A stretch of DNA of 64,000 nt from Leguminivora glycinivorella (GCF_023078275.1 NC_062975.1:23466641-23530640), one strand, 5' to 3'. Positions 23,501 through 29,240 are shown, counted from the first letter of the stretch. Notes: generated from the sequence alone by a model not told the origin. Translations and numbers: made by a program.

Positions 23501-26500
23501 ATCCCCTACCACAATTGGTACTCATATAAGACTTGTCTAGAAGCACAGTATAATAAAGAGTACTATCGTACAGTATGGCCACCCCCACTCCCCGCTGAAA
23601 GTGCCGCCAACCCCCTCTCGGTTACCTCACAGTTACCGCCTGTCAATAACACGAACAGTCGACCTGTCATATTAAATTTCACGCATACAAGCATAGTACG
23701 TTCACCTACACGATCTAAGACTGTGTGCTAGGAATGCGCCTCTTTCAAATATTTGATCCCCAGTGTCCGAGGTGTGCTAAGAAGCAAAGAAGATCGAGTA
23801 TTATAGAGTTAGAATCAAAGTAAAATGTGTAATCACAGTGCATAGACTGCCATCTCTCGACGTAGGCTTAAGACTTTTGAACCTCAGTTTTGACAATTTG
23901 GCCCATATTCTTAGCTTAATATGTTTTAAAATTTCAAATATTAATATTAGCGCCATCTAGCTGAGCCCTTCTTCTGTGTGGTACTGAGGTAAGTAAGTTT
24001 TATTCTTAGACTTTATCTGTCTATACGGAGTTATATATGTCTTTGACTAGAAGTATAGGTACTCTAATGAGTATTATTGTATTTAGCGCCGTCTCTCGGC
24101 AAAATTTACTAAGTAATTTACGCGACTTGAGACTTGTGCGAACCTTTAGGCATGGAAAGTCACATGAAAAGTTGTCGAAACTAATAATAGATGGCGCTGC
24201 ATTTGAATTTCTTGACTGATAACTCTAATACTAAATTGAATATACTCTAAGGTAGAGCAGAGTCTAACTGGGGAATTACCTCCGCTTTACAAAAGACCGC
24301 AGTCAAGTAGCACTAGACTTTACTCATTGTTGTGTTCCTGCCGGTGAGTAAGGCAGCCAGAGCTCAACGAGGGTGCGGTATGCTGACGACTGGAGGACCT
24401 ACGGAAGTAATTAGGACAATAGATCCTTCCTCCTTCCTCCTTCCTTCCTTCCTTCCTCCTCCTTCCTTCGGTCCTTTGAGTCGTCAGCACCCAGGCCCCT
24501 TCTAAGTACAGGTTTGTACAAGTTTCTAATGAGTCGAGTCGGCAACGCACATGTGCCACTCCTTGAGTGGCAGGCGTCCATATGTAACAGTGACCGCTTT
24601 CCATCAGGCGGACCGTATGCATGTTTGCCACCTACGTGGTACAAAAAAAAACTCTCGACGAATTCACCTTAAACATTAAAAACTAAATCAAAATCGATTG
24701 ATTCGTTCGGGAGTATGATGCCAGACAGACATGTCAAGCGTCAAACCTATTATTATTATAACACTCCGTCGTTTTTGCGTTGGTAGTTAAAAACATGAAA
24801 CCTCCTTCAAAACTATAATAAAACACAACTTTCTATGAAAATCGGTCAAGTGCGAGTCGGATTTCGACATTTCCATACAAAAAGGTCATGAGCGCCTGAC
24901 GACATGTGATAGCAACGTACACTAGATTTGTACTTTCAAAAATTTGCGTACATTTTGGAAACTATAAGAGATAGAGCAAATAGACTTCAGATTTTGGTTG
25001 TCGGTGGCACAATTTTTTTGTTTTCGTATATATACACCATTTTTGGACCTATTAGGGCAATATTATGGTCAGTGCAGTTCTAAACAGTCTTAAGCGCCTC
25101 TTTTTTACTAGGAACTTAAGTCATTTTGGCAAATGATTAAAATTTTTAACAATTTCTAAACAGAAATGAATTTCTTTCTATCTGTCCATGGCGCTCACAA
25201 AATTTCAAAACATTTAGTAAGTACTTGCAGCGGCAGTGAGTGAAAATCTCAATTTGAGTTTTTTTCTCTTAAGTCCGACTTACGCTTGACTGTAGATTTC
25301 TAATAGGTTTTCCTGTAATCTACAGGTAGAGGGCTATCTCGTGTATTTTTTTGAAAATTTTACGCTAAGTAGTTTCGGAGATAAGGGGGGGGGAATGGTC
25401 ATTTTTTGCTTATTTTCTTAAATTACTTCTAAATTACCAAAATAAAAACTATAAAAAAAATATATTTTAGATGCTTATAAAATGCTCTTTCATTTGATAT
25501 GTAACACAATATAGTTCTAATAACTTTGATCTTTAATTTTCAATTTTACCCCCCAAAAGTGCCCCCTATGATTAAATTTCGTTTAATTTCATTTAATTAT
25601 ATTACATGTCCGTCTTTGGGCCACAGGTTTACATACGTGTGCCAAATTTCAAGTAAATCGGTAGTTTCGGAGAAATCGGCTGTGACAGAGGGACAGACAG
25701 ACACGCGAGTGATCCTATAAGGGTTCCGTTTTTCCTCTTTGAGGTACGGAACCCTAAAAATGGATTTATTATGCATTTTACTTGATAAATGATGCGTCTA
25801 CTTAATATATTTCAATAAAAACCAACATTTACCCAGTTAAAACTTCAATCTTAAGAGTAAATCGCAAAAAATGTTTGTACAACGACCGGTAGTAAACACT
25901 GGCAGTGTTTGACGACCGGTCTGGCCTAGTCGGTAGTGACCCTGCCTGCTACGCCGCGGTCCCGGGTTCGAATCCCGGTAAAGGCATTTATTTGTGTGAT
26001 GAACACAGATATTTGTTCCCGAGTCATGGATGTCTTCTATGTACGAGTATATAAGTATGTATTTATCTATTTAAGTATGTATATCGTCGCTTAGCACCCA
26101 TAGTACAAGCTTTGCTTAGTTTGGGGCTAGGTTGATCTGTGTAAGGTGTTCCCCAATATATTTTTTTTATTAAAATTTCCTTGTTGATCAGGAGAAGTGT
26201 CACTGTCCGGCAACAAATGTCACTATTGTGAATTAGGCTACTGAATATCAAATATTACTCATTTTTAACTCCCGACGTATGTCTGTCTGTTTGTGTGTGT
26301 GTCTGTCTGTGGCATCGTAGCTCCCGAACAGATGAACCGATTTAGATTTAGTTTGTTTTTGTCTGAAAGCTGAGTTAGTCGGGGGTGTTCTTAGCCATGA
26401 TTCATGAAAATCGGTCTACTATGTCGCAGTCGGGGTTTTTTCAAAATTTTAATTTTTATATTTATTTCACTGAGCATGCGTAGTTATCATATTCATAAAA

Positions 26501-27395
26501 TAAATTAACCAAACACTAAAAAGTGCAAAGTACAAAAACTTCGTATCTGGCGTCAGGGTGTCGCGAATACTCTCCATTATTTTACATACGGAAAATAAAT
26601 CGCAGAGAGTGCTCACTGGAAGGTCATTCATCCAGCTAAGCACGTATCTACTAAATAAATCAAGGCATTGGCAAGCTGTGGAATGCAACGTTTTGTGTTT
26701 TATGGCTAGTTAGTTCGCAAACTGACTTTTTTTTTTTAATAAAACTGCAACTATTTTTGTCATGTATGTCTTTTTTTGAAACTGTAGATCCTAAACGTAA
26801 ACAATTCGGAAATTGTCAGGTAGTTTAAATATTTGTCAGTTAACCAGTCAAACACAAAACTAAGTGGATCTGTCGAACTTCCGTTTCGAGCGCCATCATA
26901 GCGGTCTCGTATCTTCAATAATTTCTTTTTCTTTTGCTAAATTAGTGTTGTTTGGAAATTAATATCGATAGCTTATTATCAGTAAATAATTTGTGAGAAG
27001 CTGATGAAGAATTAATTGAAAATCCCTTTTTTAGTCAACGGCCGAACACTTGTAAAAAGCTATCAATTTACAAGTGGACCGTCCACTGCTTCACGTGCAA
27101 AATACACCTCGGAAAAAAGACCAAGGAGTAAAAGCCATTAAAAAAAGTGGATTTGTCATCTGGCGACCTGTTTTTAACCTTATTATTTGGTCATCTTTTT
27201 TTTTTACTTAATTTGAGAGTTTTTATTTAATTAAAGATTCATACTAACAATCCACCTTTTCCCCAGGTAAAGGAAGACAGCCTAAAGTTCCCTAAACACC
27301 GTCTCAACCAGTGCAGCACCCGCAAGGTGAGGCTCCATCTACCGGAGCATCAGAACAACAACTGCCACCCACGGCGAGAGGACACCTTCTTATAG
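5416..27395 (+). CDS. CCAPR: CCAP receptor (peptide GPCR), C-terminal part; join of 5416-5511, 12565-12745, 19888-20020, 27267-27395
   Basis: Four exons splice in frame (phases 1-1, 1-2, 2-0, 0-stop) to give 178 visible residues ending at a TAG at 27393-27395. In order they encode the end of intracellular loop 3, TM6 with CWSPY, extracellular loop 3, TM7 with NPVIY, helix 8 starting NIPPYKWL, and a basic tail. The CWSPYMIFDLLQVY and IQSLAPLNSAANP segments fit the insect crustacean cardioactive peptide receptor family, class A GPCRs of the plasma membrane that signal through G proteins and are homologous to vertebrate NPSR1. TM1-TM5 are not in the window, so the gene starts upstream. All splice sites are GT-AG. 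Family assignment is from memory of the family, not a search; another vasopressin/oxytocin-like receptor is the main alternative. No canonical AATAAA lies close after the stop. Confidence 0.85.
5601..5853 (+). repeat. Family F interspersed repeat, copy 1
   Basis: It contains TACTAATATTATAAATGGG, CACGGCAAAACGGAGCGACG, GGAGAGTGACATAGGCTACC and the end GCGAGCGAAGCCGCGGGC. Minus-strand copies are at 8362-8566 and 30734-30907, and an end fragment at 35797-35823. This is a well-known kind of lepidopteran non-autonomous repeat; its class is not clear from sequence. Confidence 0.75.
5957..6622. mobile_element. Family J element with long inverted ends
   Basis: About 100-120 bp at each end are inverted repeats. 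TACACTCCACCACACATAGA near 6050 pairs with the reverse complement near 6530, and ATGCGACCGCCTA pairs with TAGGCGGTCGCAT. The interior includes a GC-rich GGCCGAGCGAGCGTGCGAGC stretch and CTCAAACATACAATGAAATA. Part of the interior (6280-6510) reappears inverted at 7270-7530. Confidence 0.7.
7015..7068. repeat. 20-bp perfect hairpin
   Basis: Arms 7015-7034 and 7049-7068 are perfect inverted repeats (CAAACAGTGTCAGTACATC type) around a 14-base loop that itself repeats AAGATGTACATT. The surrounding 6975-7250 sequence has similarity to 39390-39510 (AGTACAAGATGTACTGACA, CGCACTACAT), so it probably belongs to an unnamed repeat. Confidence 0.7.
7270..7530 (-). repeat. Family J internal segment, inverted copy
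   Basis: CTCAAACATGCAATGAAATA, AGGCCTAGGCCTGCAAAGT and CGGCGTGAAAACGGATTCCC are the reverse complement of 6280-6510. The two copies face each other about 760 bp apart. Confidence 0.8.
7531..8361. other. AT-rich intronic sequence
   Basis: I found no ORF, terminal repeats or homology to other parts of the window in this stretch. Confidence 0.4.
8362..8632 (-). repeat. Family F copy (minus) abutting a SINE-A 3' end
   Basis: At 8362-8566 the family F modules appear in reverse order (CACTCTCCATCCCTTCAACT, CGCTCCGTTTTGCCGT). At 8567-8632 the sequence changes to plus-strand SINE-A tail CTTACCGTGGTGCTCAGTCA and AATCTGTGTAAGAATGCCC. Family F therefore probably inserted into, or truncated, a SINE-A copy. 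Confidence 0.7.
8909..9348 (-). mobile_element. Family A element (minus), with (TCCG)n tract
   Basis: In reverse orientation it has AACCGGCCAAGAGCGTGTCG at one end and a gene-wide shared module GTAGTCAACTAGGAACCCTT at the other. Between them lie the internal CGGACGGACGG tract and ATGAATAAGGGTTTACT-type segments (reverse). Other copies are at 10945-11527, 37515-37817 and 46279-48752 (split). Confidence 0.8.
9353..9441 (-). mobile_element. tRNA-like SINE head (minus)
   Basis: On the minus strand GGGCGTGTGGTCTAGTGGTA and CCCGGGTTCGATTCTCGGC are good A- and B-box equivalents at tRNA spacing. It lacks clear anticodon-stem pairing and directly abuts the family A copy, so it is a SINE remnant. Confidence 0.6.
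9597..9701. mobile_element. Small AT-rich hairpin MITE
   Basis: Perfect 19-bp inverted repeats ATTTTATTGAATATTTTTT (9597-9615) and its complement (9683-9701) bound 67 bp. Just inside the right arm, ATAAATTGAAATAGATA also occurs at 8878-8895. Confidence 0.65.
9808..10037 (-). repeat. Family S interspersed repeat, copy 1 (minus)
   Basis: It runs from TATAATAAAGAGTACTATCG through CTCGGTTACCTCACAGTTA and GTCGACCTGTCATA to GTGTCCGAGGTGTG. Other copies are at 23548-23780 (minus), 45633-46100 (plus, interrupted), 62624-62855 and 63640-63872 (plus). About 230 bp, no ORF. Confidence 0.8.
10316..10480. repeat. Family K fold-back repeat, partial
   Basis: AATGTCCCAAGATTTCGATT and TAACGGAATGGGAAAACC...GCTCGCGATTCTGA are inverted relative to each other. 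They match the better fold-back copy at 28980-29240. Confidence 0.6.
10945..11527 (+). mobile_element. Family A element, complete copy
   Basis: It starts AGGGTTCCGTAGTCAACTAG, passes through a long (TCCG)n tract at about 10985-11058, GTCAATCACGCCAACAAAGT, CTGATTTTTTTTTTCATTC and AATGAATAAGGGTTTACTGA, and ends CGACACGCTCTTGGCCGG. It is about 580 bp with no ORF. Lepidopteran microsatellite-carrying non-autonomous elements of this kind are known. Class is not proven here. Confidence 0.8.
12035..12534 (-). mobile_element. SINE-A (minus) interrupted by a poly(A) retroposon
   Basis: Read on the minus strand it has the SINE-A head and the TTTGCTTAGTTTGGGGCTAA / GTAAGGTGTCCCCAATATT tail type. The tRNA-like head is split between 12035-12281 and 12508-12534. 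The second half lies only 30 bp upstream of the TM6-TM7 exon of the GPCR. Confidence 0.85.
12282..12507 (+). mobile_element. Retroposed 3' end inserted in SINE-A
   Basis: A ~226-bp insert ends in CAATAAAAAAAAAAAAAAAA and is flanked by CCGA on both sides (12278-12281, 12508-12511), duplicated from the SINE head. A poly(A) tail plus target duplication marks LINE-mediated retroposition. The source transcript is not recognised; a LINE 3' end is likely. Confidence 0.75.
12565..12745 (+). CDS. CCAPR: CCAP receptor exon: TM6-TM7
   Basis: The acceptor TTTCCTCAG and donor AAG|GTAAGT bound a 181-base exon. It encodes the TM6 CWSP motif, extracellular loop 3 (YDYVPDTQAN), TM7 and the NPVIY activation motif, followed by FSNRIFLSL. 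The final codon is split (AG|A, arginine) and completed by the exon at 19888. GC content is clearly higher than in the flanking AT-rich repeats. The last ~86 bases of this exon recur twice in decayed form just downstream (12822-12965 and 12989-13045). Confidence 0.88.
12822..12965 (+). pseudogene. Decayed tandem copy of the 3' part of the TM7 exon plus its donor
   Basis: This stretch repeats the exon from IQSLAPLNSAANP through FLSL, together with the start of the following intron (shared TCTATACTT and ATCATTACTATTATA). A 4-base insertion in the TACTTACTTCAT region shifts the frame and leads to a TAG shortly after. NPVIY has become NLVIY and the donor GTAAGT has become GTGACG. The copy starts 162 bp after the original, so this is a local duplication, not retroposition. 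Confidence 0.8.
12989..13045 (+). pseudogene. Third, more decayed copy of the TM7 exon end
   Basis: After a (CT)n tract, about 56 bases again resemble the TM7 exon from the AANP codons to the last exon codons. It reads ANFVIYL...YNRIFYRLR without a stop but lacks a GT donor at the position of the original. The offset from the second copy is about 136 bp. It probably comes from the same tandem duplication. Confidence 0.6.
13046..14763. other. AT-rich intronic sequence
   Basis: No feature is supported, apart from a pyrimidine-rich acceptor-like site near 13393 that I rejected as an exon. GGGGACAACTTAACC near 13589 and GTTGTCCCAGATTAACC near 13845 are similar in opposite orientation and may be remnants of one element. 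Confidence 0.4.
14764..14852 (+). mobile_element. Family Q (RTE-type LINE 3' end), fragment
   Basis: GAGTGGCACTGAAACTTGAG, CTGCCTAACCCTTTACGGGG and GGCGTGATTGTATGTAATG form the 3' end shared with 16183-16396, 19530-19712, 49857-49915 (minus) and the longest copy at 57243-57519. Confidence 0.65.
14853..16182. other. AT-rich intronic sequence
   Basis: Only weak motifs are visible, such as scattered CCATAATGG / CCATTACTGG-like words. No gene or classified element is supported. Confidence 0.4.
16183..16396 (+). mobile_element. Family Q LINE 3' end
   Basis: GTGGGTGTCGTAGAAGTCGA, GGCGTAGACGAGAGGC and AAGAGTGGCACTGACACTTG follow the order seen at 57243-57519. This is an old, non-coding LINE-derived piece. 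Confidence 0.7.
16523..16790 (+). mobile_element. SINE-A, nearly full length
   Basis: It has the tRNA-like head ACCGGTTTGGCTCAGTCGG and B box GGGTTTGAATCCC, the middle module, and the tail TATCGTTGTCTGAGTACCCA...AGAATGTCCTATAATATTTA ending in TTTATT repeats. Confidence 0.88.
17011..17497 (-). mobile_element. piggyBac-like MITE, copy 2
   Basis: The TTAA sites at 17011-17014 and 17494-17497 flank GAGGATACGGTAG / CTACCGTATCGTC. The interior is the reverse of the copy at 1414-1932 with high similarity (for example CTCCTTTCCATTTTAGCATT on the minus strand). Confidence 0.85.
17498..18519. other. AT-rich intronic sequence
   Basis: I see no supported element or exon in this interval. Confidence 0.4.
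18624..18720. mobile_element. 97-bp hairpin MITE
   Basis: The ends CCCTCTAGCACAACTTGCC and (reverse) CCCTTTAGCACAACTTGTC continue as inverted repeats through TTGTCGCG.GCGAG. The centre is TATAATTGAAGTCGCGCTTG. No ORF. Confidence 0.8.
18752..18868 (-). mobile_element. SINE-B 3' part (minus)
   Basis: It begins TCATTATCATCCTCCTTGCG, includes TTTGCCACGGCTCTTGCGAG and ends with TTTTTTACGAAAGCAAC. This is the reverse of the SINE-B 3' half. Confidence 0.75.
18976..19529. other. Non-coding intronic sequence
   Basis: Nothing beyond a weak local inverted repeat (ATTTACCATGTAGATGGTAAATT near 19337) is visible. Confidence 0.4.
19530..19712 (+). mobile_element. Family Q LINE 3' end
   Basis: CCCCGTGTGGTGAGGTTGGC, GTCGACTGTGGGAATGTG, CAACCTGTCACAATTT and TATCCTTTTATGGGATACAT match the 57243-57519 copy with an internal deletion. 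Confidence 0.7.
19710..19849. mobile_element. TIR MITE just upstream of a GPCR exon
   Basis: Arms of about 50 bp (19711-19761 and 19800-19848) are inverted repeats. They share GCATAAATAAGTGATGATTT and GTACCTTGTC on opposite strands. The right end is about 39 bp before the exon at 19888. Confidence 0.8.
19888..20020 (+). CDS. CCAPR: CCAP receptor exon: helix 8 and proximal cytoplasmic tail
   Basis: The acceptor ATTGTTTCAG and donor AGG|GTACGTG define 133 bases. Read in the phase left by the TM7 exon, this gives R-NIPPYKWLWCW, a typical amphipathic helix 8 with a membrane-proximal cysteine. A Ser/Thr- and Arg-rich tail ending RRTRRDLTVR follows. The other two frames give no receptor-like sequence. 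If the downstream intron were retained, translation would stop after five more codons (VRVYC, TAG at 20036-20038). A TIR element ends only about 39 bp upstream of the acceptor. Confidence 0.82.
20232..21536. mobile_element. Possible 1.3-kb TIR element with dispersed GTCCGTTTGGTTAC motifs
   Basis: GTCCGTTTGGTTAC at 20232-20245 is exactly complementary to GTAACCAAACGGAC at 21523-21536. Related words occur inside, for example GGTGGTTTGGTTACGG near 20393, GTCAGTTTGGTTACATT near 21115, CCAAACGGACGTAACG near 21168 and AAAACGGACCAAAC near 21340. The interior is AT-rich and has no transposase. Target duplication was not resolved. Confidence 0.5.
21656..21716 (+). repeat. Family M end fragment
   Basis: AACCGGCCAAGTGCGAGTCG followed by CGAGGGTTCCGTACAAA is the 5' end of the family seen nearly complete at 24838-25758. 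Confidence 0.7.
21725..22150 (-). mobile_element. LINE 3' fragment (minus): ORF2 C-terminus and 3' UTR
   Basis: Read on the minus strand, about 22040-21945 encodes NKLPQYVVEAPSVSNFKY, the conserved C-terminal end of CR1/Jockey-type ORF2 proteins. An AT-rich 3' UTR down to about 21725 follows. The copy is truncated and inactive. Confidence 0.6.
22286..22635 (+). repeat. Family L, copy 2
   Basis: It has the same order of modules as 4625-5052, from CCCCTCACTAGCTCGG to the CGTGTGTTAAAAAACTCGC region. The AACTCGCAAGTTCA.GATTCTATAAATAACT end unit is repeated twice and the final GCCCCC end is missing. Confidence 0.75.
22650..22755. repeat. GC-rich block
   Basis: About 105 bp of very GC-rich sequence (GCGCCGCGCGAAGG, GGGCCGCGAACTCGCGGCCG, AGCGCGGCGATAGAATCGCG) sits in AT-rich DNA. 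It contains the palindrome CGGCCGCGAGTTCGCGGCC-type core. Probably a MITE; boundaries uncertain. Confidence 0.45.
22850..23460 (-). mobile_element. LINE reverse transcriptase fragment (minus)
   Basis: On the minus strand the frame reads LFSLLLNDLPVAIQ, YADDVAAIV (the RT catalytic box), ALNLKKTHFVHF, TFLGLKIDQGLKWDQQVDKP and HSLIQYGAELWG. These are successive palm and thumb motifs of a CR1/Jockey-type ORF2. The 5' half of the RT and all of the endonuclease are missing, and the frame shifts once near 23170. Confidence 0.8.
23548..23780 (-). repeat. Family S, copy 2 (minus)
   Basis: AGTATAATAAAGAGTACTAT to AGTGTCCGAGGTGTGC runs end to end with the copy at 9808-10037 in the same orientation. Confidence 0.8.
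24322..24652 (+). mobile_element. LINE-derived non-autonomous repeat with A-tail
   Basis: GTTCCTGCCGGTGAGTAAGG at the start, GGCAACGCACATGTGCCACT in the middle and CCATCAGGCGGACCGTATGC near the end form a common lepidopteran repeat that finishes in AAAAAAAA. A (TTCC)n-rich microsatellite (24426-24470) has expanded inside it. Confidence 0.7.
24676..24795 (-). mobile_element. Family C fragment (minus)
   Basis: GACAGACATGTCAAGCGTCA and CACTCCGTCGTTTTTGCGTT are the reverse complement of the family C 5' part (ACGCAAAAACGACGGGGTGT). Better copies are at 26265, 36930, 54095, 56571 and 57766. Confidence 0.7.
24838..25758 (+). mobile_element. Family M element, nearly complete (0.92 kb)
   Basis: It starts AATCGGTCAAGTGCGAGTCG and ends GAGGTACGGAACCCTAAAAA, with a short GACAGAGGGACAGACAGACA tract near the 3' end. 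No ORF of note is present. Its termini resemble those of family A (CCGGCCAAG.GCG.GTCGG and AGGGTTCCGT). Confidence 0.75.
25910..26165 (+). mobile_element. SINE-A, second tail type
   Basis: A complete head (ACCGGTCTGGCCTAGTCGGT; GGTTCGAATCCC) is followed by the tail GTATATCGTCGCTTAGCACC / GTGTAAGGTGTTCCCCAATA, as in the minus-strand copy at 12035. This differs from the TTGTCTGAGTACCCACAATA tail at 16523, 30402 and 39037, so two SINE-A subfamilies coexist. Confidence 0.88.
26265..26462 (+). mobile_element. Family C element
   Basis: AACTCCCGACGTATGTCTGT, CATCGTAGCTCCCGAACAGA, GAAAGCTGAGTTAGTCGGGG and GAAAATCGGTCTACTATGTC follow the family order, ending with GGTTTTTTCAAAATTTTAAT. The 5' part is shortened. 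Confidence 0.75.
26463..27266. other. Unclassified intronic sequence
   Basis: This is AT-rich. It includes an acceptor-preceded open stretch at 27035-27131 (see findings) and a minus-strand open frame near 26467-26688 that I could not recognise. Confidence 0.4.
27267..27395 (+). CDS. CCAPR: CCAP receptor terminal coding exon: distal tail and stop
   Basis: A perfect branch-point sequence TACTAAC lies 24 bases upstream of a pyrimidine tract ending CCCCAG. The exon reads in phase 0, matching the end of the exon at 19888-20020, and is the only open frame of the three. It adds 42 residues rich in Lys, Arg, His and Asn, ends in EDTFL, and stops with TAG at 27393-27395. The final T-F-L fits the general class I PDZ-ligand pattern (S/T-x-hydrophobic), though function is not shown. 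I do not recall a specific match for this tail, so this exon is less certain than the TM exons. Confidence 0.65.
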   Translation, partial: VKEDSLKFPKHRLNQCSTRKVRLHLPEHQNNNCHPRREDTFL

Positions 27396-27470
27396 ACTTA
27401 ACTCGTAATAAGATTCAGTATAGTTGTACAATTTGCATATGTTTTGCAACTGAGTGTACGCTTATTCAGC

Positions 27471-27827
27471 AGGGTTAGCACGTGTTTGACGCGAGAGTAT
27501 GTGGCCGCGAGAAATACTACCCATCCTTACGTCACTAATACATCATCATCATCCTCCTTGCGTTATCACGGCATTTGCCACGGCTCACGGGGGTCTGGGG
27601 TTCGCTTTGACAACTATTTTACAACTAATCCCAAGATTTGGCGTAGGCACTAGTTTTTACGAAAGCGACTGCCATCTGCCCTACCAACCCGAAGGGTAAA
27701 CTACCTAGACCTTATTGGAATTAGTTCGGTTTCCTCACGATGTTTTCCTTCGCCGAATACAATCAGAAGATGTCGTGTCATCTATCTCGCGGCGACAAAA
27801 TCTCGCGCTAATCATGTACTAACCCTT
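27471..27827. mobile_element. MITE family D, copy 3, carrying a SINE-B insertion
   Basis: The left arm AGGGTTAGCACGTGTTTGAC...GCGAGAGTATGTGGCCGCGA and the right arm TATCTCGCGGCGACAAAATC...CATGTACTAACCCT are family D ends. The minus-strand SINE-B at 27540-27762 separates them. The element starts about 75 bp after the GPCR stop codon and may lie in its 3' UTR. Confidence 0.75.
27540..27762 (-). mobile_element. SINE-B (minus) within MITE D
   Basis: ATCATCATCATCCTCCTTGC, TTTGGCGTAGGCACTAGTTT, CTGCCCTACCAACCCGAAGG and TTTCCTCACGATGTTTTCCT are the reverse of the SINE-B body. The tRNA-like head is absent. Confidence 0.85.
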
Positions 27828-27854
27828 CTGAGCGTGCCGCACGGGTTCGGCGTG

Positions 27855-28330
27855 CAAGTCAAACAATTGACAACATTTCATATTTTTGAGTAGTACATTT
27901 TTTTTTTGTATGAATAGGTATACGTTTGACCACGCACCTGATCAAACAATTGACAACATTGAGATCTATTTACTCTCGCTTTAAAGAGACCTGGACTGTA
28001 CTCATGCGGAAACACAGATTTATTGATTGGTTTGAAAGAACTCAATATTAAAAGATACACGTATTTTTTTATTTTTCAAAAAACACTGATATTTGAATGC
28101 AAAAATCCTCTTTTAGTACTACTTCGAGCAGAAAGAGCGTAAGTTACAAACATCAAGAATTAACTAAATGACTTCACATGTGTTGTTTCATACACCTAAT
28201 AAAATGACAAAATCATTCCTAAAAAAAGTTTTAACAGTCAGCTTAAACAGTCCGAGATGTCTAACTGTCAACTGTCACTGTCAACAAATATTGAATAACT
28301 ACGAGCCATAGACTAAGACATGAAATTCTA
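27855..28330 (+). repeat. Family T repeat, copy 1
   Basis: ATTGACAACATTTCATATTT, GGTTTGAAAGAACTCAATAT, TACTACTTCGAGCAGAAAGA and GTGTTGTTTCATACACCTAA appear in the same order in the split copy at 46230-48990. Class unknown. Confidence 0.65.
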
Positions 28331-28548
28331 TTATCTTTGCTACATGCGGTGATAAGTGTCGCTGCCAAAATCAAGTGTCATTCCAACCGGAAGATTCTGA
28401 ATCAGCTATGTGACGTCACTTCCCCTTTAAACTATTTTAAAGATTTAAAAAAAAAAGTATGGCAAAAAAAATATTAAAAAATATATTTTTGTGATCTACA
28501 GGCGTATATCTCGAATAGATTTTCGATTTAGGGACATTGAAAATTTTG

Positions 28549-28656
28549 AAACGTTGTCAATTGAAGGTCATACAATTGTCCTGAGTCGACGTATCATAGG
28601 GTGGACGCACGCTCGCCCGCCTCGTTGAACGCTTCGCTCCGGAGCGTCCACTCAGG
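28549..28656 (-). mobile_element. Family H, copy 2 (minus)
   Basis: CCTGAGTCGACGTATCATAG, GTGGACGCACGCTCGCCCGC and GCTCCGGAGCGTCCACTCAG are the reverse complement of family H at 2738-2830. Confidence 0.65.
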
Positions 28657-28657
28657 T

Positions 28658-28816
28658 GGCTAGCCGAATGGCACAATCGCTCACGAAACGCTCACGAAAC
28701 GAAGCGCTAGTAGATATCTACCACCTCATCGCACTTGCGTATTGGCGCGACAGAGCCAGCGGCGTATCGCTTTCGTTTGGTGTCGGAGAAATGCCATTCG
28801 GCTACGGGGCCAGGTC
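28658..28816 (+). mobile_element. MITE family E, copy 2
   Basis: The ends TAGCCGAATGGCACAATCGC and ATGCCATTCGGCTACGG are inverted repeats. The interior includes GTAGATATCTACC and GGCGCGACAGAGCCAGCGGC. Confidence 0.85.
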
Positions 28817-28818
28817 TT

Positions 28819-28968
28819 AGGCCGTTTTCACATTATCCGATCCGATATCGGACCTTTTTTGAGTAAATAAATTAAAAAAAAAATAGACAAAATCCAAGAT
28901 GGCCCCTGTAATGTATGGGATATTGGTCTGACATCCGATATCGGATCGGATAATGTGAAAACGCACTT
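28819..28968. mobile_element. 150-bp TIR MITE
   Basis: The arms contain TTTTCACATTATCCGATCCG then ATATCGGA, and their reverse complement at 28934-28968. The arms are about 34 bp with a 80-bp centre. It directly abuts family E on the left and the fold-back family K on the right. Confidence 0.85.
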
Positions 28969-28979
28969 ACACTTAAAGG

Positions 28980-29240
28980 AAGGACACACAAATGGGCCAA
29001 CCCCTTTTTTTGGATTTGGAAATTTTTATGTGGATTCCACTCAGAATCGCGAGCTATTTCAATCCTAATAGGAGGAAAAAAAGTGTCCCAAGGTTTTTTT
29101 CCTATTCCGTAATCATATTTTCATACTTTTGTATGGCGGTAACGGAATAGAATGGAAATCTTGGGACATTTTTTTTGCTCCTGTCAGGATCGAAAGACCT
29201 CGCGATTCTGAGTATGAATGGCGTAAAAAATATCCATGTT
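28980..29240. mobile_element. Family K fold-back element
   Basis: CAGAATCGCGAGCTATTTC...AGTGTCCCAAGG pairs with CTTGGGACATTTTTTTTGCT...CCTCGCGATTCTG. The inverted arms are about 90 bp each around TTTCATACTTTTGTATGGCG. Confidence 0.75.

Noticed and set aside
26467..26688. 73-codon minus-strand open frame with CQCLDLFSRYVLSWMNDLP
   Set aside because: It looks vaguely protein-like but has no splice context or recognised motif. Left unannotated.
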